A stretch of 64,000 nt of DNA from Alicyclobacillus contaminans DSM 17975. GTDB taxonomy: Bacteria > Bacillota > Bacilli > Alicyclobacillales > Alicyclobacillaceae. Each line of letters begins with the position of its first letter. Position 1 is the first letter of the stretch. Positions 8,012 through 15,766 of this stretch are shown here, piece by piece. The notes beneath the pieces were generated by a model. That model saw only the letters and a list, made by a program, of their open reading frames with translations, made no database searches and was not told where the DNA came from. The position numbers were made by a program, and so were the translations under genes. Location: NCBI RefSeq assembly GCF_000429525.1, contig NZ_AUCA01000001.1:184807-248806 (forward strand), in the 5' to 3' direction.

Positions 8012-8932
8012 ATGCGGATGGTGATTGCGGGCGCGGGGGCGGTCGGAGGTTATTTTGGTGCGCGTTGGCAGGAGGCGGGGCACGATGTCACCTTCCTGGT
8101 GCGGCCGAGGCGCAAAGCACAGTTGGAACAGCGCGGGCTTCGCGTGCAAAGTCCGTTGGGGGATGCACACGTGGTGCCGAAGCTCGCCCTCGGCGCGGAC
8201 GAGGTGGGCGCATGCGACGTGGTGTTGTTGGCCGTGAAGAACTACCATTTGCCCGACATCCTGCCGACCATTGCGACGCTCGCGCAGCGCGGGGCATACG
8301 TGTTGCCTCTGTTGAACGGCATGGAGCATCTCGACGTGCTGGCTGACGCGTGCGGTGCTGACAGGGTGCTCGGAGGACTGGTCCACATCGTCAGCACACT
8401 GGACGCCGACGGCCAGGTGTTGCACACCAACCGCGTCCATCACATCACATTTGGACCACTGTCCGAGGAACAGAAGCCGTTCTGTGAGCAGTTTTTGAAG
8501 GAGGCCGGATCGGCCAATTTGCAATTGATTCTGAGCGATGACGTGCGCGTGGATATGTGGAAGAAGTACGCGTTCATCACGGCCTTTTCGGGAGTGACCA
8601 CGGCCAGCCGCTGCACCATCGGCGAGATTCTGGCGAGCCCGCCGACGGCGGCAGTCTTCACGGCGGCGTTGGAGGAAATGGCGCAATTGGCGAAAGCCCA
8701 CGGCTGTCCCCTGCCGGAGACGTTCGTGCGTCAGCAGGAGCAGGTGGTGCGGGCCATGCAGCCAGATTCAACCTCCTCCATGCACCAGGACTTCCGCAAG
8801 CGGCTGCCGCTCGAAGTCGACAGCCTGCAGGGCGCGGCCGTTCGACTGGCCAGGCAGGCGGGCATCCGGGTTCCCACGGTGGAGGCGCTGTACGGCGTTC
8901 TCCTGCCGCACGCGGAGGGCGCCCGGAACTAA
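8012..8932 (+). CDS. 2-dehydropantoate 2-reductase family protein (PanE/ApbA)
   Basis: 306-residue NADPH-dependent ketopantoate reductase family protein; the reference reaction reduces 2-dehydropantoate to pantoate for CoA synthesis. The N-terminal Rossmann motif GAGAVG is at 7-12, the family's LLAVKNY motif (catalytic-site Lys) near 74-80, and the C-terminal domain carries WKKYAFITAFSG. GTTASR and the ELxSLQG-type pattern (EVDSLQGAAVRLA) are also family features. ATG 8012 sits after AAGATGAAGG; it starts 26 bp after the MBL gene and may be co-transcribed. Bacillales often carry several ApbA paralogues, so true panE function is likely but not certain. Confidence 0.85.
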   Translation: MRMVIAGAGAVGGYFGARWQEAGHDVTFLVRPRRKAQLEQRGLRVQSPLGDAHVVPKLALGADEVGACDVVLLAVKNYHLPDILPTIATLAQRGAYVLPLLNGMEHLDVLADACGADRVLGGLVHIVSTLDADGQVLHTNRVHHITFGPLSEEQKPFCEQFLKEAGSANLQLILSDDVRVDMWKKYAFITAFSGVTTASRCTIGEILASPPTAAVFTAALEEMAQLAKAHGCPLPETFVRQQEQVVRAMQPDSTSSMHQDFRKRLPLEVDSLQGAAVRLARQAGIRVPTVEALYGVLLPHAEGARN

Positions 8933-9036
8933 CGTCCCCCTGGCGCTGGTCTGCGCGCGCTCGCGCTGTCAACATCGCAATTCCTTTGATGGATTTGCTA
9001 GTATTGTGGTGGGTCTGCGGACGAGCGGAGGAGAAC

Positions 9037-9537
9037 ATGAGACTGCCATACACCATCTGCTTCATACAACAGCATCACGAAATTTTATTGATTCATCGGA
9101 GAAAGCAGCCGAATCAAGGGAAGTGGAACGGCGTGGGCGGCAAGATTGAAGCGGGAGAGTCGCCGTTGGCCGCCTGCATTCGGGAGGTTCGCGAGGAAAC
9201 CGGCTTACGCTTGCGCCAACCGGAGTTTCGCGGCGTGGTCACGTTCAATGGCGAGAGCGGCATGTACGTCTTCACCGCGGAGCGATGGTCGGGGGATGTG
9301 GTCGCATCCGCAGAGGGAGAACTGGATTGGAAGCCGCTGTTGTGGATCCTCACCTCCCCGGAAGCCACCAGCACGCTGCCCTATTTCCTGCCGGAGGCGC
9401 TCGGCAGCAATCCGCCGGTCGAACACGCGTTCACGTTTACACGCGCCGGCGAAGAGTACGGTGACGTGGTGGACTACGAAATGAAACCCCTGCGCCCCGA
9501 ATGGGCCGTGTACGACCGGCCGATATCGGGCATCTGA
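9037..9537 (+). CDS. NUDIX hydrolase, 8-oxo-dGTP diphosphatase type
   Basis: 166-residue NUDIX hydrolase that hydrolyses nucleoside-diphosphate derivatives. The complete NUDIX box begins GGKIEAGE (Gly35, Glu41) and ends REVREETGL (49-57), with the metal-binding Glu residues intact. The WNGVGGKIE sequence is like MutT/MTH1-type 8-oxo-dGTP diphosphatases that clean the nucleotide pool. ATG 9037 follows GGAGGAGAAC at ideal spacing. The tail after the box (to 166) ends with short polar residues. Specificity is inferred, not shown. Confidence 0.9.
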   Translation: MRLPYTICFIQQHHEILLIHRRKQPNQGKWNGVGGKIEAGESPLAACIREVREETGLRLRQPEFRGVVTFNGESGMYVFTAERWSGDVVASAEGELDWKPLLWILTSPEATSTLPYFLPEALGSNPPVEHAFTFTRAGEEYGDVVDYEMKPLRPEWAVYDRPISGI

Positions 9538-9582
9538 AGTACAGCGGGGCGCTGGGTCGGCCCCGCTCGAACGTCGGGAACA

Positions 9583-9608
9583 GGGGAGGGTGCACCCGCG
9601 CCCTCCCC
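9583..9608. terminator. GC-rich hairpin between convergent genes
   Basis: GGGGAGGG (9583-9590) pairs with CCCTCCCC (9601-9608) around a 10-nt loop, lying between the ends of the NUDIX gene and the convergent YxcD-like gene. A second stem, AGCGGGGC (9543-9550) with GCCCCGCT (9560-9567), precedes it. Neither has a good U-tract, so termination efficiency is uncertain. Confidence 0.4.
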
Positions 9609-9614
9609 CAAAAT

Positions 9615-9920
9615 TTATACGACCGGATCGCGCCGGACGATGTACGCCTCAATGCGCGATTCATCCGGGAATTGCAGGTGAATGTCCAATTCATACGGAT
9701 TGAAGTTGTGGTACTGAGCCAGGTACTCGGCGACGGCGTCGACAATTTGCTGTTCCGTGAGTTGAACCCGGCGCCACCCGGCTTGCGCGTAGGCGCCAAA
9801 GCCGCGGCCGTCATCGTACCAGAGTTCCACGCGCGCGTCCTCCGGACGACCGCCGTGATGGTTTGCCACATAGACACAGCATGCGTCAATGACATCCTGT
9901 TCCGAAAAGTGCAGTTGCAA
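9615..9920 (-). CDS. YxcD family protein (DUF2653)
   Basis: 101-residue cytoplasmic protein of the YxcD/DUF2653 family found in Bacillales. The start FSEQDVIDACCVYVANHH and the following acidic stretch VELWYDDGRGFGA are typical of the family, which has no known function. ATG 9920 follows GGAAGGATGA-type sequence. The downstream gene on the same strand begins after another small secreted protein, so the pair 10440-9997 and 9920-9615 may be one transcript. Confidence 0.8.
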   Translation of the reverse strand: MQLHFSEQDVIDACCVYVANHHGGRPEDARVELWYDDGRGFGAYAQAGWRRVQLTEQQIVDAVAEYLAQYHNFNPYELDIHLQFPDESRIEAYIVRRDPVV

Positions 9921-9996
9921 ATCAATTCATCCTTCCCCATGAATCATCCTGATGTGGGGCGGGCGGTGGCCCACCCACCCCGTATGGTTCACTTCA

Positions 9997-10440
9997 TCAC
10001 CGGAAGAACAAGCGTCGAACGATGCGGTACGCGATGTACAACAGGATCAGGTCCACAATGAACCCGAACAGGGAAAACCCGTGGTAGCCGTACCCGTAAT
10101 AGCCGCCGAACGGATGGAACATGCTGCTCAGCATGCCTCCCAACAGCATGCCCGATCCGAACGAGAACAGGTGGCTTCCGAAGCTGCCGAACCCGCTGCG
10201 CGCGGTGCTCGAAAACGAGCTGGTGCTGCCGCTGTACTGTGAGCGATACCCACTCACGCGCGAGGACGGCGCGCGCAATCCGGACGAGTACGACCGCGCG
10301 TACACGACCTGCGTCGCCGCATTCGTGTGCTGTGTCGCCACCGTCGTGGACGACGAAGCAGCGGTGGTGGGGGCGGCCAGCGCCGCCGCCGGTGTCAGCC
10401 AGAGAATCAACGCCGTCATCATGGCCAACAGTTTCTTCAT
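9997..10440 (-). CDS. Small exported or membrane protein, Ser/Gly-rich
   Basis: 147-residue protein with a Sec signal peptide (KK start, hydrophobic core MMTALILWLTP, AxA site near residue 22), a Ser/Thr/Ala-rich segment (30-85), a Gly/Tyr/Phe-rich hydrophobic region (FHPFGGYYGYGYHGF) and a C-terminal membrane helix FIVDLILLYIAYRIV followed by RRLFFR. The architecture resembles Bacillales membrane proteins with Gly-Ser low-complexity linkers. I do not recognise a defined family. It lies just upstream of yxcD on the same strand and 72 bp downstream of the TerC gene. Confidence 0.75.
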   Translation of the reverse strand: MKKLLAMMTALILWLTPAAALAAPTTAASSSTTVATQHTNAATQVVYARSYSSGLRAPSSRVSGYRSQYSGSTSSFSSTARSGFGSFGSHLFSFGSGMLLGGMLSSMFHPFGGYYGYGYHGFSLFGFIVDLILLYIAYRIVRRLFFR

Positions 10441-10512
10441 GGTTCATTCCCTCCAATGGTTTTTTCGCAATTCGTCGTATTTCTCCTCGCCCATTCATAC
10501 GCTGCGCGCGGT

Positions 10513-11202
10513 TCAACGACCCGGCGAGTGGGAGGCCGTCCGCATTTTCCGCAGCGCCGTCATCAGCATCAGCGCGTACGCGGCGAGGCACAGGGCGGGA
10601 GCGAGCCACTGAAGCGTATCCGCCCAGGGTGTTGAGTGATAGAGCGGATCGTCCGCAATCAGATTTCCCGCAATCCACGTGATATACGCCGCCGCGATGA
10701 ACACCAACCAGCCCACCCGATGCAGAACCGCCGCGATGACGTGGCTGCCAAAGATGAGGAACGGGATGGTGATGAGCAGGCTCGCCATCAGCAATCCGAT
10801 GCGCCCCCCGGCCACGCCGAGCATCGCCATGGCGTTGTCCAATTCCATGGTCAAATCGGCCGCCACAATCACGCCAATCGCGCGCCGCAACGACGTCCAT
10901 CGCTGCGATTCGGCGGCAGCCGCCACGGTCGACGGGCGGATTCTATCCATCGCCAACCGCACCGCAATCCAGAGCAGCGCCAGCCCGGCCACACTCTTGA
11001 GCAGCGGCAGGTCAATCAGGTACGATCCCGCCGCGAGAAACCCAATCAACAGCAGAATCGCGACAGCGCTGCCCACGACAATGGCGGTCCTTCGGTGGGC
11101 CTCGGGCACTTGGCTCGCCGCCATCGAGATGGCGAGGGCATTGTCGCCCGACAGGATCAGGTTAACCAGTGTGATGTTGCATAGCAGCAGAAACCAATGC
11201 AA
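10513..11202 (-). CDS. TerC/YjbE-family membrane protein, putative Mn2+ exporter
   Basis: 229-residue integral membrane protein of the TerC family. The N-terminal LILSGDNALAI and the mid-protein DLTMELDNAMAM are the conserved acidic transmembrane motifs. Members such as B. subtilis YceF/YkoY/YjbE are manganese exporters or metallate exoenzymes. TTG 11202 is chosen because GGAGGTG stands seven bases upstream; the long 5' extension of the frame (to 11382) is the riboswitch leader, not protein. The gene is controlled by the yybP-ykoY element and terminator immediately upstream, which supports a Mn2+ homeostasis role. Confidence 0.9.
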   Translation of the reverse strand: MHWFLLLCNITLVNLILSGDNALAISMAASQVPEAHRRTAIVVGSAVAILLLIGFLAAGSYLIDLPLLKSVAGLALLWIAVRLAMDRIRPSTVAAAAESQRWTSLRRAIGVIVAADLTMELDNAMAMLGVAGGRIGLLMASLLITIPFLIFGSHVIAAVLHRVGWLVFIAAAYITWIAGNLIADDPLYHSTPWADTLQWLAPALCLAAYALMLMTALRKMRTASHSPGR

Positions 11203-11241
11203 TCTGTGCACCTCCGACGGATTCGGGCAAGGGGAGCAACA

Positions 11242-11288
11242 CAAAAAGCGAGACCCCAGCCCAATGGAAATAGGACTGTAAGTCTCGC
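11242..11288 (-). terminator. Intrinsic terminator of the Mn2+ riboswitch expression platform
   Basis: Read on the minus strand, GCGAGAC (11288-11282) pairs with GTCTCGC (11254-11248), and the loop contains further pairing (CAGTCC with GGGCTG). It is followed by TTTTTGTG (11247-11240). The 5' arm shares bases with the 3' strand of the aptamer's closing stem, so the two structures are mutually exclusive. The gene start lies 40 bases downstream. Confidence 0.85.
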
Positions 11289-11399
11289 TCACAGAACCGA
11301 CGCACTGTCGGTACCATGTAAGACGCCGGGCACACCTGCCGTACTGACGGCGTACTTCATCCGTGTCGGGAAACCCCTTCACGGCAGCTACTCCCTTAC
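11278..11399 (-). promoter_or_regulatory. yybP-ykoY manganese riboswitch aptamer
   Basis: The leader of the TerC gene has the hallmarks of the yybP-ykoY aptamer: a 5' GTAAGGGAGTAG segment (GTAAG at 11399-11395) and a 3' GAGACTTAC segment, whose CTTAC (11282-11278) closes the P1 stem with the 5' GTAAG. Several nested helices lie between (for example TGCCGTAC... pairing around 11340-11385). Mn2+ binding should stabilise P1 and prevent the overlapping terminator hairpin, so Mn2+ turns expression on. Assigned from motif and gene context; covariance search was not run. Confidence 0.8.
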
Positions 11400-11408
11400 G
11401 TTGCTATC

Positions 11409-11437
11409 ACTATACTTCATAGGGGAGATTTTTGCAA
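11409..11437 (-). promoter_or_regulatory. Sigma-A promoter of the TerC leader
   Basis: On the minus strand TTGCAA (11437-11432) is followed after 17 bases by TATAGT (11414-11409), a near-consensus SigA promoter. Transcription would begin about 7 bases later, just before the riboswitch. Confidence 0.75.
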
Positions 11438-11548
11438 GAGGGTCCACAAGACCGTGGATTCCCGCGCCGTACGGTTTGCGGTTGCGATGGTCCATGTCGG
11501 AGTATCTCTGACCCACCGGATTTTGTGCTCATCCACATTGCGTGAACG

Positions 11549-12211
11549 TTACGACAGGGCTTTGATGACCGCTTTGGCCGTGCTGATTCCGGATTGCGGG
11601 TTTTGACCTGTGATCAGGTTTCCATCTTGCACTACGTGATCGGACCAAAGCGGTTGCCCGATGAACGCTGCGCCCAGTTCTCTCAAACGATCTTCCAATA
11701 GAAATGGCACTTTGTCATCGAGCTGGACGGCCCGCTCCTCGTCGTTCGTGAAGCTCGTTACCCGCTTTCCCTTCACCAGCGGCTCTCCGTTGGTCAACGT
11801 GACCCCGACCAGGCCGGCCGGGCCATGGCAGACAGCGGCGATGACTTTGCCGGTTTCCGCGAATTGGCGAATGAGGCTTTGAAGTTCGGGATTCGTGGGC
11901 AGATCAAACATCGTACCATGCCCGCCCGGGAGGAAGATGGCGTCGAAATCTTCAGCCCGGACTTGGGTGATGGGGACCGTGTCCTTCAACACAGCAATGG
12001 CGTCTGGCCACCGTTTTTCGGTTTCATTGTCGAGGCTCCGGGGATCAATAGGGGCCGAACCGCCCTTGATGCTTGCCACTGTGACCCGGTAACCCTGGGC
12101 CACGAACTCCGTGTACGGCTCAGCAAATTCAGACAGCCACAGCCCTGTCCGGAGTGTGTCATCTATTTTGTCTGCGCTCGTCACAACCATGAGAACAGCC
12201 TTTTGCGTCAT
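11549..12211 (-). CDS. DJ-1/PfpI family protein (HSP31-like type-1 glutamine amidotransferase domain)
   Basis: 220-residue class-I glutamine-amidotransferase-like protein of the DJ-1/PfpI superfamily. The nucleophile elbow is AVCHGPAGL with Cys128-His129, and Glu28 in LWLSEFAEPY is the usual partner acid; GGHGTMFDL follows the family pattern. These features match the HSP31-like/glyoxalase III (YraA, EsbB-like) group that deglycates or converts methylglyoxal and protects under stress. It lies divergent from a LysR regulator with which it shares a 102-bp promoter region, so that regulator may control it. Confidence 0.85.
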   Translation of the reverse strand: MTQKAVLMVVTSADKIDDTLRTGLWLSEFAEPYTEFVAQGYRVTVASIKGGSAPIDPRSLDNETEKRWPDAIAVLKDTVPITQVRAEDFDAIFLPGGHGTMFDLPTNPELQSLIRQFAETGKVIAAVCHGPAGLVGVTLTNGEPLVKGKRVTSFTNDEERAVQLDDKVPFLLEDRLRELGAAFIGQPLWSDHVVQDGNLITGQNPQSGISTAKAVIKALS

Positions 12212-12245
12212 GCCAACTTCCCCTTTCCTTGTGGGTGGTCTACGG

Positions 12246-12330
12246 TTGACACTTTATCACGCTCCTGTTTATCATTCAAATTATATAATCGAAGAGGTGT
12301 CATAAATTCATTTATGATAAACTTTGAATG
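12246..12330. promoter_or_regulatory. Divergent promoter region with interleaved inverted repeats
   Basis: TTGACA at 12246-12251 and an AT-rich TATATAAT stretch near 12281-12289 mark promoter elements. GTTTATCAT (12267-12275) is inverted as ATGATAAAC (12314-12322), and CATTCAAA (12273-12280) as TTTGAATG (12323-12330). The right half overlaps the LysR start codon. Such repeats suit LysR-type binding with autorepression and control of the divergent PfpI gene; this is inference. Confidence 0.5.
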
Positions 12331-13186
12331 GTATCGAACCTTCGTGGCGGTGTATCGCACGGAATCCATGTCGGCCGCTGCCCAAGAACGGCAGTTGACC
12401 CAACCTGCAGTCTCTCAGCAGATGCAGGCACTCGAAAGGGAACTGGGGGCATCTTTGTTCATCCGCAGTCCGAGAAAAGTGGTTCCGACCGAAGCCGGTA
12501 AGGAATTGTACGTGTCCATCGCGGAAGCTGTGGACAGGCTGGAGCGCACGAGCAAGCGCCATCATCCAGAGCATGGGCCCACGTTGCGGCTCGGCGCGCC
12601 GTACACGTATTTTCATGAACGGTGCATTCGCGGGGTTGCCGGAGCGCCCTGGAGGGTGCGGATCGACTTTGGGTTGACAAAAGATCTGCTGGCCAGTTTG
12701 AAAAACGGCGAATTGGATATCGTCATTGCCACACAGCGGCTGAGCGATGAAGGCGTTCAGTATATTCCGTTGTACGAAGAACAGTTTGCTTTGTATCTGA
12801 GTCCGACGTGGACGATTCCACAGACATCAGATTTGCGTCGCATCCACGACTGGCTCGTGACATTACCCTGGATTGCATACGGCTCGGAATTGCCCATCAT
12901 CCGCCGCTATTGGCAATGCATCTTTGGGAAACGTCCGGGGATACGGCCGAAAGCCATTGTTCCCGACTTGCGATGCATTCTGCAGTTGGTTGAACAAGGC
13001 GCTGGGGTCAGCGTTCTCCCCACCTACCTGTGCAGATCCGCAGAGGACGCGAAGAGAATTCAAGCCCTTCAGATCTCCGACCGGATTGTGAGCAACCAAT
13101 TGTGGGTCGTTTGCCGGAGGAAGGAAGTCCATGACGAGTTCATCCGCTCGGCGGTCGATGTATTGCTGGCCACTGCCCATGAATGA
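12314..13186 (+). CDS. LysR-family transcriptional regulator
   Basis: 290-residue LysR-type regulator. The N-terminal winged HTH (about residues 1-60) contains the typical SAAAQERQLTQPAVSQQMQ helix-turn-helix and LGASLFIRS; the remaining 200 residues form the effector-binding domain, with the usual late GAGVSVLP segment. ATG 12314 begins the family sequence INFEWYRTF; the nearest SD-like GAGGTG is 14 bases upstream, so the ribosome-binding site is weak. It is divergent from the DJ-1/PfpI gene, the likely target. Confidence 0.9.
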   Translation: MINFEWYRTFVAVYRTESMSAAAQERQLTQPAVSQQMQALERELGASLFIRSPRKVVPTEAGKELYVSIAEAVDRLERTSKRHHPEHGPTLRLGAPYTYFHERCIRGVAGAPWRVRIDFGLTKDLLASLKNGELDIVIATQRLSDEGVQYIPLYEEQFALYLSPTWTIPQTSDLRRIHDWLVTLPWIAYGSELPIIRRYWQCIFGKRPGIRPKAIVPDLRCILQLVEQGAGVSVLPTYLCRSAEDAKRIQALQISDRIVSNQLWVVCRRKEVHDEFIRSAVDVLLATAHE

Positions 13187-13305
13187 CCGTATCGGCGGGC
13201 TGACCATCCGTCTCCATGCCGTCCGCGCGTTGCGCGTCGTTGCTCCTCACCTTCACCTGCGTTCGCGGGCGGTGCGGTATACTTGGAGGCGGTGGTGAGG
13301 AGACA

Positions 13306-15156
13306 ATGATGACGGGAATGGGTTTTGGCGGTGGCCATGGTGGCGGACACCGCGGCGTCAGCCGCTGGGAGCTGCGCGAGCTGGCCAAACAGGAGCATCT
13401 GGATTGGGCCATTATCCGGCGGGCATCCACCGCGTTCATCCCCTATTGGCGGAGGGCGTTGATGGTCTCCGTGCTGCTGTTGGCCACATCCGCCGGAGGG
13501 ACGCTGCCCGCCTGGTTGACGCAGCACATCATTGACGACGGCATCCTGAAAGGGCGTGCTGACATCGTGGTCTGGCTGACGGCCACGCTCATCGCGGTGG
13601 CGCTGGTGACCGGCCTGCTCGGCGTGGTTCAGACCTGGCTCAGCAACTCCGTGGCCCAGGACGTGATGGCCGATTTTCGACTGGCCTTGTTCCGTCATAT
13701 TCAACGTCAGACCGTGAGTTTTTTCACCACGAGGCAGGCGGGGGATCTCGTCTCACGCGTCATGAACGATGTGTCAGCCATCCAGAACGTGATCACGTCC
13801 ACCCTGATGGGGTTTGCCAGCAATGTCTTGGTGATTCTCACAACCCTCGCTCTGATGTTTGAAATGAATTGGAAGATGGCGATTCTCTCGCTGCTGGTGG
13901 TTCCAGCCTTCGTGTTGCCGACGCAGCGCGCCGGCGGCATTCGGCAGCGGCTGCAGAGCCAGATTCAACAGAAATTATCGACCTTGACGGTTCACTTAAG
14001 TGAACAGTTTGGTGTAAGCGGTGCGCTGTTGACGCGCATCTTCAACCGCGAACGAACAGAAATTGAGAAGTTTTCCGAGGTCAACCGGGAACTGCGCAAC
14101 CTGCAGGTGAGGCAGTCGTTGGTGGGGCGCTGGCTGTTCATGTGGCTGGGCATGTTCTCGTCCATCGGTCCCGCGCTGCTCTGGGGCTACGGTGGCTGGT
14201 TGGTCATCCACCGCGAGATGCACCTGGGCACCATTGTGGCTTTCACCGGCCTGCTCGGCCGGCTCTACGGACCGCTCAGCCAATTGGCGCAGCTACAGGT
14301 GAACCTGCTTTCCTCCATCGCCCTGTTTCGCCGCATCTTCGCGCTGCTCGACATCGAGCCGGAAGTTCAGGACGGCCCCGTCGTCCTCGCGGCGGGCAGC
14401 GTCTCTGGGCGGATTCAGTTGGAGGACGTGTCCTTCGCCTATCCGTCCACTTCGCCCGCGGATCCTCGTCTCGTGCTTTGCGACGTCAATCTGCGCATTG
14501 AACCCGGTCAGATGGTGGCCTTGGTTGGGCCGAGCGGTGCGGGCAAAACCACGCTGCTTCACTTAATTCCGCGCTTTTCCGATCCGCTCGCTGGCCGCAT
14601 CCTCGTTGACGGCCATGACAGCAAATCGCTGACGCTGGCTTCGCTGCGCAGTCAGATGGGGCTCGTGCCGCAGGATCCGTTTTTCTTTCACGACACCATT
14701 TCAAACAACCTGCGCTTCGCCAAGCCGGACGCAACCCGCGAAGAGATGGAGGCGGCCTGCCGGGCGGCGCAGATCCATGACATGATTGTTGGACTGCCCG
14801 ATGGCTACGACACCGTGGTGGGAGAACGCGGTTATCGACTATCCGGCGGCGAACGGCAGCGGTTGGCCATCGCGCGCGTGTTGCTGCGTGCACCGCGCAT
14901 CGTGCTGCTGGACGAGGCCACCAGTGCGCTGGATACACTCGTTGAGCGACAGATTCAGGAGGCTCTGCAAGTGTTGATGGAGGGGCGCACGGCCATTGTC
15001 ATCGCCCACCGGCTGTCCACCATTCTCACGGCCGACAACATTGTACTGCTCCATCAGGGCCGCGTGGTGGCCCAGGGACGGCACGGGGAACTGCTGGAAA
15101 CCAGTCCGCTGTACCGCGAGTTGTACGAAGCCCAGTTCGCTGGACAGGCAACCTAG
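13306..15156 (+). CDS. ABC transporter, fused permease and ATPase (multidrug/lipid exporter type)
   Basis: 616-residue half-transporter of the type-IV ABC exporter class. After a Gly/His-rich tail (residues 1-20), six membrane helices occupy about 50-330. The nucleotide-binding domain follows with Walker A GPSGAGKTT near 408-416, LSGGE signature near 512, Walker B IVLLDEATSALD near 532-542 and H-loop AHRLST near 566. Such proteins homodimerise or pair to export drugs or lipids. ATG 13306 is preceded by GTGAGGAG. It is a single gene; there is no partner nearby. Confidence 0.9.
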   Translation: MMTGMGFGGGHGGGHRGVSRWELRELAKQEHLDWAIIRRASTAFIPYWRRALMVSVLLLATSAGGTLPAWLTQHIIDDGILKGRADIVVWLTATLIAVALVTGLLGVVQTWLSNSVAQDVMADFRLALFRHIQRQTVSFFTTRQAGDLVSRVMNDVSAIQNVITSTLMGFASNVLVILTTLALMFEMNWKMAILSLLVVPAFVLPTQRAGGIRQRLQSQIQQKLSTLTVHLSEQFGVSGALLTRIFNRERTEIEKFSEVNRELRNLQVRQSLVGRWLFMWLGMFSSIGPALLWGYGGWLVIHREMHLGTIVAFTGLLGRLYGPLSQLAQLQVNLLSSIALFRRIFALLDIEPEVQDGPVVLAAGSVSGRIQLEDVSFAYPSTSPADPRLVLCDVNLRIEPGQMVALVGPSGAGKTTLLHLIPRFSDPLAGRILVDGHDSKSLTLASLRSQMGLVPQDPFFFHDTISNNLRFAKPDATREEMEAACRAAQIHDMIVGLPDGYDTVVGERGYRLSGGERQRLAIARVLLRAPRIVLLDEATSALDTLVERQIQEALQVLMEGRTAIVIAHRLSTILTADNIVLLHQGRVVAQGRHGELLETSPLYRELYEAQFAGQAT

Positions 15157-15276
15157 CGCACGCAGTGGTGATGAGGCCGCGCGGACGCCATCCGCATTGC
15201 GCGGGAAAAGGGGTGGTGTTGACCTTTCCGCAGTGCTCCGACGGATGGGCGCGCGGCGTTGTCCCCTGTCGGGCGA

Positions 15277-15474
15277 TTACTTGCCCAGCGCCTTTTGGGC
15301 TGGCCGCACCGGTTTTGCAGTTGTGGCGGCGCCGAATCTGCGCTTCTCCAGGCGGTCTATCTGCACAATCTGCCCGTCGTGCACCACAATGTTGACCGAG
15401 CCGTACTCCAAACCGTTCAGTGCGTGCAGAATCTGCTCAATCACAAATTCCCGGGAATCTCGATGGGACGTCAT
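15277..15474 (-). CDS. yezD: YezD family protein (DUF2292)
   Basis: 65-residue small protein of the YezD/DUF2292 family. The segment VNIVVHDGQIVQIDRLEKRRF is the family signature, and the N-terminal part is a short amphipathic helix. YezD is usually found next to sulfur assimilation genes in Bacillus and Paenibacillus; here the sulfur-type operon starts just upstream on the opposite strand. The region beyond its start up to 15767 contains the leader of that operon. Molecular function is unknown. Confidence 0.85.
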   Translation of the reverse strand: MTSHRDSREFVIEQILHALNGLEYGSVNIVVHDGQIVQIDRLEKRRFGAATTAKPVRPAQKALGK

Positions 15475-15610
15475 GGGTCAACCTCCTATCTCATGCCGGT
15501 GGTTCGATAGGCATAGTGTACTCCGTCCAGTGTGAAAACCGCTTCTAATCAGAGTAAATAGATATATTTAATTTGCATTTATCATGATGTCATGTCGGGG
15601 CTGGATCCAG

Positions 15611-15639
15611 TTGACACAGACAACATTCCGTAGTAACCT
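15611..15639 (+). promoter_or_regulatory. Candidate sigma-A promoter for the GNAT/ABC/monooxygenase operon
   Basis: TTGACA (15611-15616), a 17-bp spacer and TAACCT (15634-15639) make a good -35 with a weak -10. Nearby TATATAAATAG (15661-15670) offers an alternative -10. Transcripts from here would carry the hairpin leader at 15679-15740. Confidence 0.5.
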
Positions 15640-15678
15640 TTGCTCAATCCCTATAAATCCTATATAAATAGTCGTCGA

Positions 15679-15740
15679 CCGGAAAACCGGAGACACAAGC
15701 CTGAGTCGCGTACTAGCGCTCACGTTTGTGTCTTTTTTTT
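15679..15740 (+). terminator. Leader terminator/attenuator upstream of the operon
   Basis: A short hairpin CCGG-AAAA-CCGG (15679-15690) is followed by an outer stem GACACAA (15692-15698) with TTGTGTC (15726-15732), enclosing an inner stem GAG.CGC with GCG.CTC (15703-15721), and a run of eight T (15733-15740). This is an intrinsic terminator placed 26 bp before the first gene, as expected of a transcription-attenuation leader or riboswitch platform. The first hairpin may belong to a sensor. I could not match it to a known riboswitch class. Confidence 0.7.
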
Positions 15741-15766
15741 ATAAAACAGGCCGGGGGGAAGCGAGT

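Noticed and set aside
9520..9537. CCGATAT-like sigma-D -10 near the NUDIX gene end
   Set aside because: It is inside the coding end of the NUDIX gene, lacks the GCAA element and precedes no flagellar gene.
15541..15766. T-box or known purine, THF, fluoride or c-di-GMP riboswitch before the GNAT gene
   Set aside because: None of the conserved cores of these classes could be matched; only a generic leader with terminator is claimed.
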